A stretch of 64,000 nt of DNA from Lachnospiraceae bacterium UBA7050 (GTDB taxonomy: Bacteria > Bacillota > Clostridia > Lachnospirales > Lachnospiraceae), in the NCBI GenBank assembly GCA_002493905.1, contig DLAJ01000027.1:1-64000 (forward strand), read 5' to 3'. Position numbers and translations under genes: made by a program. Under the pieces are notes generated by a model. It had not been told where the DNA came from, did not search any database, and saw nothing but the letters and a program-made list of their open reading frames with translations. Positions 34,283-42,982 of this stretch are shown in pieces (the first letter of the stretch is position 1; each line of letters starts with the position of its first letter).

Positions 34283-34374
34283 TGCTTTCATCATATCACG
34301 TCCGTCAAAAAAAAGCAAGTGCTTGTTTTTCTTTATTTCTGCTATGACACACCGAACCGGAAAGATAGACAAAT

Positions 34375-34414
34375 AAAAACTGATTTCCGACGGTTACGCC
34401 GGAAATCAGTTTTT
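34375..34414 (-). terminator. terminator of the chemoreceptor gene
   Basis: AAAAACTGATTTCCG (34375-34389) pairs with CGGAAATCAGTTTTT (34400-34414), perfect 15-bp stem. It lies about 65 bp after the chemoreceptor stop codon. Confidence 0.9.
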
Positions 34415-34479
34415 AGCATTTGTGGGTGCAGTTGCACCGCCTGCAGGTTTGAGTGCTGTAATCACGCTCCCGGCTAACC

Positions 34480-36453
34480 TTACTCTTTTGCCAGGGTAAA
34501 CTGATCCACCATCTGTTTTAAGCTGGCAGCCTCTGCGGAGAGTTCTTCGCTGGCGGCAGCGCTCTCCTGGGCTGTGGCACTATTCGTCTGTGCCACAGAG
34601 GATATCTGGTCAATACCCTCTGTGACTTGAGTAATGGATATCGTCTGTTTCTCTACGGCCTCTACCACGACCGTCATCTGGGTGGACACATTGGCGGCAC
34701 TGGAAGCGGTCTTTTCCAACGCCTCTGTAACTTGATCCACAACCTTTGCGCCTTCAGAGACGGAAGCGATAGACCCCTCAATCAGATCCTTGGTGGCCTT
34801 TGCCGCCGTGTCAGACTTTGCCGCCAGATTGCGGACCTCCTCAGCCACCACCGCAAAACCCTTGCCCGCGCTGCCTGCCCTGCTAGCCTCCACTGCGGCA
34901 TTCAGCGCCAGAATATTCGTCTGGAACGCAATATCTTCAATGGTGTTGATGATTTTGGATATCTCCTTGGAAGAGGTGGAAATGCGCTCCATGGCCGCGT
35001 TCAGTTCCTTGACATACTCCATGCTGCTGCCCAGCTGTGCGGCGGCCTGACCCACATATCCGCCCGCTTCTTCCGCAGCGGCTGAGGTCGTTTTCGCGCT
35101 GGTCGAGATTTCATTGATGGTAGCTGCCAGTTCCTCTACAGCGCTGGCCTGCTCAACGGAGCCCTGGCTGAGCGTCTGAGATCCGGCAGACACCTGCCCG
35201 CTGGCAGCGGCCACCTGCCCGGCGGAGACATCGATCTGCCGCATGGTGCCGCTCAGCTCCAGCTTCAAGGTGCGCATGGACTCCATGATGCTCCGGAACC
35301 CGCCCACATAGGCATCCCGGTGTGAGGACTGGATGTTAAAATTCTTGTTGGCCATCTCGTTGAGCAGATAACCGATATCGCTGATGATCGTGTTCAGCCC
35401 TGCCACCAGCTCCGCCGTGGAGCGGGTCAGCTCCGCCGTCTCGTCCCTCCCCACCGCTTTGGGTACCGGGGACGTCAGATCACCCTGCACCAGCAGCTTC
35501 ATACGCGCGGCGCAGGAGCGCATGGGTACGCTGATGTTGCTGGACAGCTTCATCGCCACCACAATGGAGGCGAGAGCGAATACCACCATTACCACCACGT
35601 TCAGCAGCATCCCGAAATATGTATCCGCCAAATAGTCCTTCTTCATAGCCGTGACGGATACGCTCCAGCCGTCGGTACCGCCAACGGGCGCATAGGCCGC
35701 GTACCAGGAACCCTGATCATTTTCAAAGCTGCCGAAGCCGTTTTCTCCCCGGCGCATGGCGGCGTGGATGGCAGCCAGCTGTTCCAAGGATTTATCGCTC
35801 CGGGCTTCCTGTTCAATATTCTGGACAGTGATGGTATCCAGCGTGGTGTCAGCGATGGTGACGCCGGACTTGTTAATCATATACGCCCGGCAGTTTTCGC
35901 TGACCTGAATGGATGAGACGATATCGTTCAAAAAGGTTTCCGGCGGGACAAAATAGACCACGCCTACGATGCCATTCTCCCGGCTTCCGCCTTCATATAG
36001 GGGAGCAGCCACCATGATGGACAACTCACCGGTGATTTTGCTGATGAGCGGCTCGGAGACATAGACATTTCCCGCCATGGCCTGACGGACATACTCCCGG
36101 TCAGAGTAATCTTTGCCGTCGAAAATGCTGATCCCATCCAGCCCGATGATATTGCCCCGCCTGAAGCCGTGCAGGGACACGCGCTCGTCGATAATGGCAC
36201 GCTTCTCCTCCACCGTGACGTCCGGGTCGGAGAGCTGGGGAACGCAGCCGGTGTCAATGACGACATTTTTATAGGCGGTAAGCTCCTGGTCGATACGCTC
36301 CGCCGCCAGCACGGCGGTTTCGCTGAGCATCTGCTCCACGGTGGAGGTCGTACCGCGGTAGTTGAGCACGATGCTCATGCCGCCCACCAAGATCAGCGCG
36401 ATAACAACGGTAACCATAAGGCAAACTGTAATTTTTTTCCGTATACTTTTCAT
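34480..36453 (-). CDS. methyl-accepting chemotaxis protein
   Basis: This 657-residue receptor has a first membrane segment (about 8-30), a Cache-type ligand domain (about 35-280, with GRxDGISIFDGKDYSDREYVRQAM), a second membrane segment (about 285-305), a HAMP domain (305-360) and a long signalling hairpin whose tip reads IINTIEDIAFQTNILALNAAVEASRAG. It should regulate CheA by ligand binding, though no che genes are in the window. Its codons are visibly richer in G/C at third positions than those of the flanking genes, suggesting acquisition. Start follows GAGGTGTAGAAGAA; it has its own promoter and terminator. Confidence 0.95.
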   Translation of the reverse strand: MKSIRKKITVCLMVTVVIALILVGGMSIVLNYRGTTSTVEQMLSETAVLAAERIDQELTAYKNVVIDTGCVPQLSDPDVTVEEKRAIIDERVSLHGFRRGNIIGLDGISIFDGKDYSDREYVRQAMAGNVYVSEPLISKITGELSIMVAAPLYEGGSRENGIVGVVYFVPPETFLNDIVSSIQVSENCRAYMINKSGVTIADTTLDTITVQNIEQEARSDKSLEQLAAIHAAMRRGENGFGSFENDQGSWYAAYAPVGGTDGWSVSVTAMKKDYLADTYFGMLLNVVVMVVFALASIVVAMKLSSNISVPMRSCAARMKLLVQGDLTSPVPKAVGRDETAELTRSTAELVAGLNTIISDIGYLLNEMANKNFNIQSSHRDAYVGGFRSIMESMRTLKLELSGTMRQIDVSAGQVAAASGQVSAGSQTLSQGSVEQASAVEELAATINEISTSAKTTSAAAEEAGGYVGQAAAQLGSSMEYVKELNAAMERISTSSKEISKIINTIEDIAFQTNILALNAAVEASRAGSAGKGFAVVAEEVRNLAAKSDTAAKATKDLIEGSIASVSEGAKVVDQVTEALEKTASSAANVSTQMTVVVEAVEKQTISITQVTEGIDQISSVAQTNSATAQESAAASEELSAEAASLKQMVDQFTLAKE

Positions 36454-36504
36454 TTCTTCTACACCTCGTCATTTTGGGCCGTCGGCCGATCATTTACACT
36501 TTCC

Positions 36505-36532
36505 ATTATACATAAATACCGCCTCTTTTCAA
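36505..36532 (-). promoter_or_regulatory. predicted sigma-A promoter of chemoreceptor gene
   Basis: Minus strand TTGAAA (36527-36532), 16-bp spacer, TATAAT (36505-36510), about 50 bp upstream of the start codon. Confidence 0.65.
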
Positions 36533-36661
36533 GATATATACGCTCTTTTGAAGCCGGCCTTTGTATATGGCAATAACAAAGGAATTGCAAACGTTCTTTG
36601 GTCTGTGCGTCTGTGCCTTGCAGGTGTCCATCAGCCCCGTCCAGCGCAGATGAACATGGGT

Positions 36662-37273
36662 TTACTCCAACCTCTGGAAATACTCCGCACAGAAGCGGTT
36701 CCATTTCTCTTCATATTCGCGGTGACTTACCAGTTTCATATCCTTTGGGGAATGAATGTTCCGCCGTTTCGCTTCCTCAACAAACCCTAAGATATTCTGA
36801 TCTGCCGTAACTTCTACTGCCCGAACCGTATTCCAGCCGTTCAATACCGCTTCATAAAGGCGCGTGTGTCCATCCAATGAAATGCAGCTCCCATTATGCA
36901 GCATGACCTGAATGATAATATCCTGCGGATGATGGATAAACCTGCGGATTGCGGCAATCTTTTCTTCGTCAACAAAGAATTGCGACGGTTGAATTTCCCC
37001 AATCGCAATATTAAAAACCGGCACGGCGGGGTACTCCCTGATCAGCTTCCCGCAATCGTCATAAAACTTCGAAATATGCGGCGTATAAAAACGAAATTGT
37101 TCCATTAACTGCGGATAAGCATTCCTGTCTTTCCCCCGGACAACTGCTTCAAAATCAGATAAAATCTCAACCTCACAGGGCATCCCTTCTATCAGAAAAC
37201 ATCCATGCTGATCTAGCACTTTCTGCGAAAAGCGATGATCTGTATAGGTATCAATCCTCTTTATTTCCATCAT
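36662..37273 (-). CDS. uncharacterised protein with ParB-like DGHTR motif
   Basis: I do not recognise a named function. This 203-residue soluble protein has the segment SCISLDGHTRLYEAVLNGW (about residues 128-146); DGHTR followed by an alternating hydrophobic helix resembles the GxHR core of ParB/sulfiredoxin-fold domains. There is no HTH or CTP-binding GERRxRA motif, so partitioning is unlikely. Start follows GAGGGAAACA. Neighbours are the chemoreceptor and a DUF3795 gene. Confidence 0.7.
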   Translation of the reverse strand: MMEIKRIDTYTDHRFSQKVLDQHGCFLIEGMPCEVEILSDFEAVVRGKDRNAYPQLMEQFRFYTPHISKFYDDCGKLIREYPAVPVFNIAIGEIQPSQFFVDEEKIAAIRRFIHHPQDIIIQVMLHNGSCISLDGHTRLYEAVLNGWNTVRAVEVTADQNILGFVEEAKRRNIHSPKDMKLVSHREYEEKWNRFCAEYFQRLE

Positions 37274-37367
37274 TGTTTCCCTCTTGCAAAATCTCCGCTA
37301 CCCTTTTGTATGAAATCCCCCGGTTTCCATATAAACAGCTTCCAGTCTTTATAACAGGGGCATTCTC

Positions 37368-37625
37368 TTATCGGTTGGCATTGCTCTCTTTTTTCCACCG
37401 CAGCCAGTCTTTGTCCAGAACGGTGGTGCGAGGATGATTCATAATGACATCACACGGAAACTGCTCACAGGCTCCGCAGCAGTCAATTCCCTGTTCCAAA
37501 ACGCAATCGCGGGTAAAGCAGTCCCCCGTCCGGTGTTCCTCCATGCATCCCTCACAGCCGTCTTTTATGTATGTCGGACAGCAACCGCAGTAAAAACCGC
37601 ATCTGCCCAATAATTCCTTTTTCAT
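37368..37625 (-). CDS. DUF3795 Cys-rich protein
   Basis: This 85-residue protein carries 12 cysteines in the DUF3795 pattern: CGFYCGCCPTYIKDGCEGC, then CFTRDC, then CCGACEQFPCDV. The family probably binds metal (zinc or iron-sulfur); function is unknown. Start follows GGAGAGCAGGTTT. It lies between the DGHTR protein and a phosphoglycerate-mutase-like phosphatase on the same strand. Confidence 0.85.
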   Translation of the reverse strand: MKKELLGRCGFYCGCCPTYIKDGCEGCMEEHRTGDCFTRDCVLEQGIDCCGACEQFPCDVIMNHPRTTVLDKDWLRWKKESNANR

Positions 37626-37709
37626 AAACCTGCTCTCCCTACAAAACGGGCAATTTCACGTCCCTGCATCTTCTTAAAAATCCCACAATTAAAATTGATA
37701 CCTCAATTT

Positions 37710-38270
37710 CTATGTGAATGAATACTCACATTCTGCCTGTCCCTTCTGATAGGTACACTCGATGATCTCAGCATGCTCCATTTTTTCAATATAGGTCAAA
37801 CACCTGAAAACCATCCCATGACCAACAAAAATCACTTTATCATAATCTGAATATTTATCTGCTGCACGCATCATCCTTTCCCGCATATGGCTTAGCGTTT
37901 CCCATCTGAATTTTTGACCTGACGGATACTCGCCGTTTAATTTCGTAAATTCTCTGGCAAATGCAAAGCTCTCTTCCGATGTTTCATACTGATTGTTCAC
38001 ATCAGGTATCCATTCGTGCAGATCCATATCAACTTCAACCCGTATTCCTGTTTCGCGTGAAATAATCTGAGCTGTCTGCAACGCTCTCGTATAGGGAGAA
38101 GATACGATCAGTTCTGCGTTTTTAAGCCGGGCGTCTTTTGCCGTTATTTCTGCCTGTTCCTTCCCTTTTTCGGATAAGGGAGCAAAATCCCTGCCAAATC
38201 CCCAAAATCCATTTTCAAGCATATCATCATAATTTGCTTCTCCATGTCTGACAAGATAAAACAACGCCAT
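37710..38270 (-). CDS. histidine phosphatase family protein
   Basis: This 186-residue protein has the RHG motif LVRHGEANYDD at residues 6-16 with the phosphorylated His, an Arg in SSPYTRALQTAQII (about 65), and the second catalytic His in VIFVGHGMVFRCL (about 153). It is a phosphoglycerate-mutase-like phosphatase of unknown substrate. ATG 38270 follows GGAGGGCTCATAAG; longer in-frame starts would overlap the membrane protein gene upstream. The upstream gene ends 13 bp before this start, so the two form an operon. Confidence 0.92.
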   Translation of the reverse strand: MALFYLVRHGEANYDDMLENGFWGFGRDFAPLSEKGKEQAEITAKDARLKNAELIVSSPYTRALQTAQIISRETGIRVEVDMDLHEWIPDVNNQYETSEESFAFAREFTKLNGEYPSGQKFRWETLSHMRERMMRAADKYSDYDKVIFVGHGMVFRCLTYIEKMEHAEIIECTYQKGQAECEYSFT

Positions 38271-38283
38271 CTTATGAGCCCTC

Positions 38284-38901
38284 CTACTGATCATCTCTTT
38301 CTTTTCTAAAAAAATGCAGGAATGACAAAACACCAACCGGCGTAAAATACGCACACCAAAACTCAAGTGCGATCACTCCGCCCATGTTCACTCCCCCGTT
38401 TGACATCGAACGAAATGCCCCTGTCATCGGCATGAGAAAACAGGAAAAAAAGAATACTCCGTGCACCAGCATCAGAACCTTTAACCACTGATCCGCTTTT
38501 GTTTTTGTATGAATGGTAAGCCCGGTAAAAAAGGTTGATAACGCCATCATTCCATATCCGAGCAGATCGTAGTAAAAAAACAGTCCTCCTTTTGAATAGT
38601 CAAGGATGTTTCCTGCCTGCTCTCCAAGCGGTTCCAGCCGGACAGAAGTAGTCTGTGCATAATATACGAGAAAGACCAGCACCGCATAAACCGCCGCAAA
38701 TATCATTCCGGCATTCGCTGCAGTCCGGTGCTTTTCATCGCTCTCGCAGGCAAAGCCGGCGGTCATCATGATATATCCGATCGGTAGCAGCATGCACACA
38801 AAATAACTTCCAAAGTCAAAAGGAATCAGCATGCAGACAGCAAACAGTATCACTGAAACGGTTACTACCAGGGCCCCTGCGCCCGCTATCACTTTATTCA
38901 T
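38284..38901 (-). CDS. six-helix membrane protein (DUF998-like)
   Basis: This 205-residue protein has about six membrane segments (around 5-25, 33-48, 63-82, 105-125, 138-155, 172-190), an architecture like DUF998 proteins; no function is known. ATG 38901 lies six bases after AGGAGG, better than ATG 38907. It is followed by the histidine phosphatase gene. A palindrome (38987-39003) lies in its upstream region. Confidence 0.72.
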   Translation of the reverse strand: MNKVIAGAGALVVTVSVILFAVCMLIPFDFGSYFVCMLLPIGYIMMTAGFACESDEKHRTAANAGMIFAAVYAVLVFLVYYAQTTSVRLEPLGEQAGNILDYSKGGLFFYYDLLGYGMMALSTFFTGLTIHTKTKADQWLKVLMLVHGVFFFSCFLMPMTGAFRSMSNGGVNMGGVIALEFWCAYFTPVGVLSFLHFFRKERDDQ

Positions 38902-38986
38902 TTTCATCCTCCTGTTCACCGCAAGTCTTGTTTTACATTACTTCTTTGATTGGTAATAATATGCGAAAATGTGACCACGTTAATTG

Positions 38987-39003
38987 TTGTGACACTGTCA
39001 CAA
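38987..39003. promoter_or_regulatory. palindromic operator-like site
   Basis: TTGTGACA, C, TGTCACAA is a perfect 17-bp palindrome about 85 bp upstream of the membrane protein gene 38284-38901 and about 165 bp from the GH2 stop. It resembles a repressor or Crp/Fnr-family site; as a plus-strand hairpin it is followed by TTTTTT, but no plus-strand gene precedes it, so an operator is more likely. Nothing else is seen in 38902-39165. Confidence 0.4.
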
Positions 39004-39165
39004 TTTTTTATAAACTACAAGCTTATTTTTCTCTGCTCATCAACATATTTCAGCCACTCCCCATCAACCTCGATATCAAGACTTTAACCCTTGATAGAAA
39101 TTCTCTAGTAAAAATTTTTTCTTCGCAGGCTGAAAACTGTATGAACTGACTCTTATCCTCCCTCA

Positions 39166-42100
39166 TCACGCCTCAAACCGAAAGCTCACAAAGTCAAAAT
39201 CACAGCCGGGCAAGAAATCAAACTTCACGTCCGCTCTCCCCTTCGGTATCCGGACCGGGAACGTCGTTTCCGTATCCTCCCCGCTTTGGGAAAATTCCAG
39301 AATCTCTTTGATTTCTCCCCATTCTCCCGTTATCCTCAGATGTACCGAATCATGCGCATGATGCGTTTTTCCTTTGACCGTAATGCTTTTTGCACCTTTT
39401 GAAAAATCAAGCTCGTCAAATTCCATAAATACGTTATTTCCGATATGACGCACAGCATCGTCTTCCAAAAGATAATGATCCCCGCGAAGACCAGAATATT
39501 CCCCCGCCGCGATCTCCGCATACGCTTCCTCCTGCCCTTCAAACGAAAACCCGCCAAAATACACGCGCCTGCCCGTTTCCTCAAATTCAAAGCACAGGTC
39601 TTTCGTTCCTTTCAGCCTGCGGTTTAAGCGATAGCTGTTCGGGATGTAGGTCTGCCATATAAAATCCGCCTGATAAGTGAAATCGCCAAGTTTCTCCGCA
39701 CCTTCCGTTCCCGGCATGCCGTTCCACAATGCAAACGAAAACGGCTCGTTACAGTGCCACTGAATGATCTGTATGGAAAAGCAATCCGAGCCCGCCCTTC
39801 CGAACGAAACATTGCGGAAACCCACAATACAGCGGTCTTTTTCGCAGACTTTCACGCCTCCCTCGGATACTTCATCAAGCGCCGCCGTACTCATATTGTA
39901 AAGACTGCCTTTTACAAGCGCGCCATAAGGATGGATAACCGCACTTCCAAGTCCCGTCACTTCCATTTCCAATTCGGAGATCACATCGGGCATGGGCTTT
40001 CCATTTCTGCTGTAACAGCGGAGCCTAAAGACGCCGTCCCCACGCACGCGCACAAGCGCCCTGCCGGTACCCTGCACTTCCGCCGTCTGTTCCATCCGTT
40101 TTCCGTCATACACTTCCTCATCCGACTTGTTGATACAGACGCCCTCAACTGGAATCACCTCTGCAATGTTCGTCTCTACGCCTGTCTGCGTGACTGCCTT
40201 CCATTCGATTCCATATGCCGCGTCCGTGGGAAGAACAGCTGCCGTCACTTCTGTCTCCATATGTTCCGCGTCAAACTTCTGTCTTCCCGCAAATAATACA
40301 ATCTTTCGTATCGGAATATCCTGCGCATACCTATCCGTTTCCTGTTTCAGAAGGTCCTGCGTGTTCTCCGTAAACGCGTCGCTTACGCCTTCCGGACGCT
40401 CCGCGTCTTCCGCATAGAGTGCAAGCTCCGCATCCGGTAAGCCAGGAGACGTCACCCGCACGACAATCTCCCCGCCGCCGTCTTTCCCGGCAATGATGGC
40501 CAGCAGTCTGCCACTGAATAACCGCTTCGAAGTTCCCTTATATTCGTCATAATCCGTGCTGTCCCCGCTGTCTAAACCAACTAGCCGTCCCGCTCCGCTT
40601 ACCGACACATTTACACGGTTTTTGGCATTCGCAACAAACACCCCGTCCGCATCCTGCGCCGAGACCGCGAGAAAGATCAAGTCTTCTCCATCTGCTTTTA
40701 AGCACTCCTTATCGGGCGAGAGGAGAAGCTGCACCGGCTCCCCGAAAGACGCCGTCTCATCCTCCAGCACCAGCGTTCCATCCGTATCATACGCCGCCGC
40801 GCGGAGCGTTCCCTTTTGGTATGGAATCTGCCAGTCAGCGCTGTAGCCCGTTCCGGTTTCTTTTTTTCCAAGCGATTCCCCGTTCAAAAACAACTCCACA
40901 CAGGGCTGGTTCGTATACACCATCACGTCGATCAACTGCCCGTCGTTAAAATCCCAATACGGCATCAGATGTAATACCGGCTTGTCCGTCCATGCCGCCT
41001 GATACAGGTAATAGCTGTCCTTGCGAAAGCCTGCCGTATCAATCTGACCGTAATAAGCGTTCTTGGTCGCATAGGGACTCGGCTCTCCGATATAGTCGCT
41101 GCCCGTCCAGATAAACTGCCCTGCACAGAACGACGTATCCCGATCGGCAATGATGGACGTCTGTGCCGTGCGCTCCGTGCTTCCCGCACGGCAGTTCTCT
41201 AATGACGAACACTGAAGATCGTCATGCGTGATATACGCCGCCGATTTTGGAAAATGATAAATCCCTCTGCTCTGCACGCGCGCTGCCGTCTCGCTGCCAT
41301 AAATGCACCAGTCCGGATAACGCTCATGATGCTTCCGGTAAAGCCCTTCCCCGTAGTTATAGCCGACAAGCTCGATATGCTGTGCGCAGCGCTGCGCGCC
41401 CTCCCACTCAATATAATTCGATCCGATGGTCGTATATGCGTTGTGCCATAGATCATGCTTTTTCACTTCAGCGCAGAGCGCTTTTGTCACTTCCTCACCG
41501 CGTTCGGATACATGTGTGTCATAAATCTCGTTTCCGACGCTCCACATGATCACAGAAGGATGGTTCCTATCCCTTCTGACCCAGCTCGCCACGTCTTTTG
41601 AATACCACTCTTTGAAAAAGCGCGCGTAGTCATACTCGGTCTTAGAAAGCTCCCACATGTCGAACGCCTCGCTGTCCACGAGGATTCCCATCTCGTCACA
41701 GAGCTCCATCAGCTCGACTGCCGGCATATTGTGGGATGTCCTAACTGCGTTGGCTCCCATTTCCTTCATCGCCGCAAGCTGCCTCTTAATCGCAGTCCGG
41801 TTCACAGCCGCGCCAAGAGCGCCCAGATCGTGGTGCAGACATACGCCGTGAAGCTTGACATTCCTGCCGTTTAAGCAAAAGCCGCTGTCCGGTAAAAACG
41901 TGATCGTCCGAAAGCCGATTCTGCAGCACTGACGGTCTATCTCGACGCCGTCCAAAAGCAGGACGGTCTCAAGCGTATAAAGTTCAGGATCGTCGATATC
42001 CCAGATTCTGGGATTCTCCACCGTCAAGCACACTTCGCCATCCGGCTTTCCCTCTTCCCAAAAAAGAATCCTTCCCGCATCATCAGACGCCGTATAGCGC

Positions 42101-42891
42101 ACGAGCAATTCGTTCTGCCGCTGCTCCGTGCCCCGAAGCTCCGCCGGCTGCGCACTTCCGCCGCCCTCCGCAGTGCTTTCGATGCCCTGCGCTCCGCTCT
42201 TCACAGCTTCGCCACCGGCTTCCTGATCTTTTTCTGCCCTGACATTTCCGCATGCCGCCGCCGCATCTGCGCATGCTGCTTCGCTATACAGCCTCACTTC
42301 CCATTGCCCGCCGTCCTGCATATCATCTGCTGCATGCTTTGCAGGCTGTACATCATTTGAACGCTGTATATGACTTTCATGCTGCACATAATTTGAACAC
42401 TGTACAAGACTTGCGTTCTGTATTAGATTTGCGTGAAAATACACACCATCGGACCGTAAGTATGCGCCTGCATGTTCCAAAAGATAACAATTCCGGAAAA
42501 TACCCGCACCGGAATACCAGCGCGAGTTTGGAGCCCGGTGATCGACGCGGACGACAATCTCATTGTCTCCCCGCCGGAGCAGACCGCTGATCCCGATTTC
42601 AAACGTCGAGTAGCCATATTTCCATTCTCCTGCAGCCTGTCCGTTGACATAGACCGTCGTGTCCATATAGACGCCTTCAAAGCGCAGAATCCTCGTTTTT
42701 ACCGTATCTTCCGCGTAGAAATTCTTCCGATACCACCCGGTGCTTGTCTCATACAGATCGTTCACCTGCCAGATCAGCCAGTCGTGCGGAATATCCACCC
42801 GCTTCCAGCCACCGCCATTTACCGCTTCCTCATACGAACATTCCGTATCCGTTTTCCGAAAGCTCCACCCATCATTCCATAACCGCCGCAT
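39166..42891 (-). CDS. glycoside hydrolase family 2, beta-galactosidase-like
   Basis: This 1241-residue protein has the GH2 plan: N-terminal sugar-binding domain (WNDGWSFRK..WKRVDIPHDW), immunoglobulin-like domain, TIM barrel with NGRNVKLHGVCLHHDLGALG, acid/base Glu455 in WSVGNEI and likely nucleophile Glu534 in YGSETA, then DUF4982-like and galactose-binding C-terminal domains. There is no signal peptide, so it acts in the cytoplasm. Between about residues 160 and 265 a low-complexity insertion (Gln/Asn/His-rich, then Ala/Gly/Glu-rich) interrupts the second domain. Start follows GGGGGAGGAGCGGCA. It follows a GH13 gene on the same strand. Beta-glucuronidase or another GH2 activity cannot be excluded. 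Confidence 0.9.
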   Translation of the reverse strand: MRRLWNDGWSFRKTDTECSYEEAVNGGGWKRVDIPHDWLIWQVNDLYETSTGWYRKNFYAEDTVKTRILRFEGVYMDTTVYVNGQAAGEWKYGYSTFEIGISGLLRRGDNEIVVRVDHRAPNSRWYSGAGIFRNCYLLEHAGAYLRSDGVYFHANLIQNASLVQCSNYVQHESHIQRSNDVQPAKHAADDMQDGGQWEVRLYSEAACADAAAACGNVRAEKDQEAGGEAVKSGAQGIESTAEGGGSAQPAELRGTEQRQNELLVRYTASDDAGRILFWEEGKPDGEVCLTVENPRIWDIDDPELYTLETVLLLDGVEIDRQCCRIGFRTITFLPDSGFCLNGRNVKLHGVCLHHDLGALGAAVNRTAIKRQLAAMKEMGANAVRTSHNMPAVELMELCDEMGILVDSEAFDMWELSKTEYDYARFFKEWYSKDVASWVRRDRNHPSVIMWSVGNEIYDTHVSERGEEVTKALCAEVKKHDLWHNAYTTIGSNYIEWEGAQRCAQHIELVGYNYGEGLYRKHHERYPDWCIYGSETAARVQSRGIYHFPKSAAYITHDDLQCSSLENCRAGSTERTAQTSIIADRDTSFCAGQFIWTGSDYIGEPSPYATKNAYYGQIDTAGFRKDSYYLYQAAWTDKPVLHLMPYWDFNDGQLIDVMVYTNQPCVELFLNGESLGKKETGTGYSADWQIPYQKGTLRAAAYDTDGTLVLEDETASFGEPVQLLLSPDKECLKADGEDLIFLAVSAQDADGVFVANAKNRVNVSVSGAGRLVGLDSGDSTDYDEYKGTSKRLFSGRLLAIIAGKDGGGEIVVRVTSPGLPDAELALYAEDAERPEGVSDAFTENTQDLLKQETDRYAQDIPIRKIVLFAGRQKFDAEHMETEVTAAVLPTDAAYGIEWKAVTQTGVETNIAEVIPVEGVCINKSDEEVYDGKRMEQTAEVQGTGRALVRVRGDGVFRLRCYSRNGKPMPDVISELEMEVTGLGSAVIHPYGALVKGSLYNMSTAALDEVSEGGVKVCEKDRCIVGFRNVSFGRAGSDCFSIQIIQWHCNEPFSFALWNGMPGTEGAEKLGDFTYQADFIWQTYIPNSYRLNRRLKGTKDLCFEFEETGRRVYFGGFSFEGQEEAYAEIAAGEYSGLRGDHYLLEDDAVRHIGNNVFMEFDELDFSKGAKSITVKGKTHHAHDSVHLRITGEWGEIKEILEFSQSGEDTETTFPVRIPKGRADVKFDFLPGCDFDFVSFRFEA

Positions 42892-42925
42892 TGCCGCTCC
42901 TCCCCCAAATAGCCGTACATTTTGA

Positions 42926-42969
42926 AATGACCCCTTGGGTTAGATAAAATTCTAACGAAAGGGGTTATT
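42926..42969 (-). terminator. intergenic hairpin between GH13 and GH2 genes
   Basis: Arms 42926-42944 and 42951-42969 pair at 17 of 19 positions. There is no T run, so it may attenuate or protect the transcript rather than end it. Confidence 0.5.
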
Positions 42970-42982
42970 TCCGCATACTGCA

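Noticed and set aside
36662..37273. Plasmid partition protein ParB
   Set aside because: It lacks the helix-turn-helix and CTP-binding motif and no parA is present.
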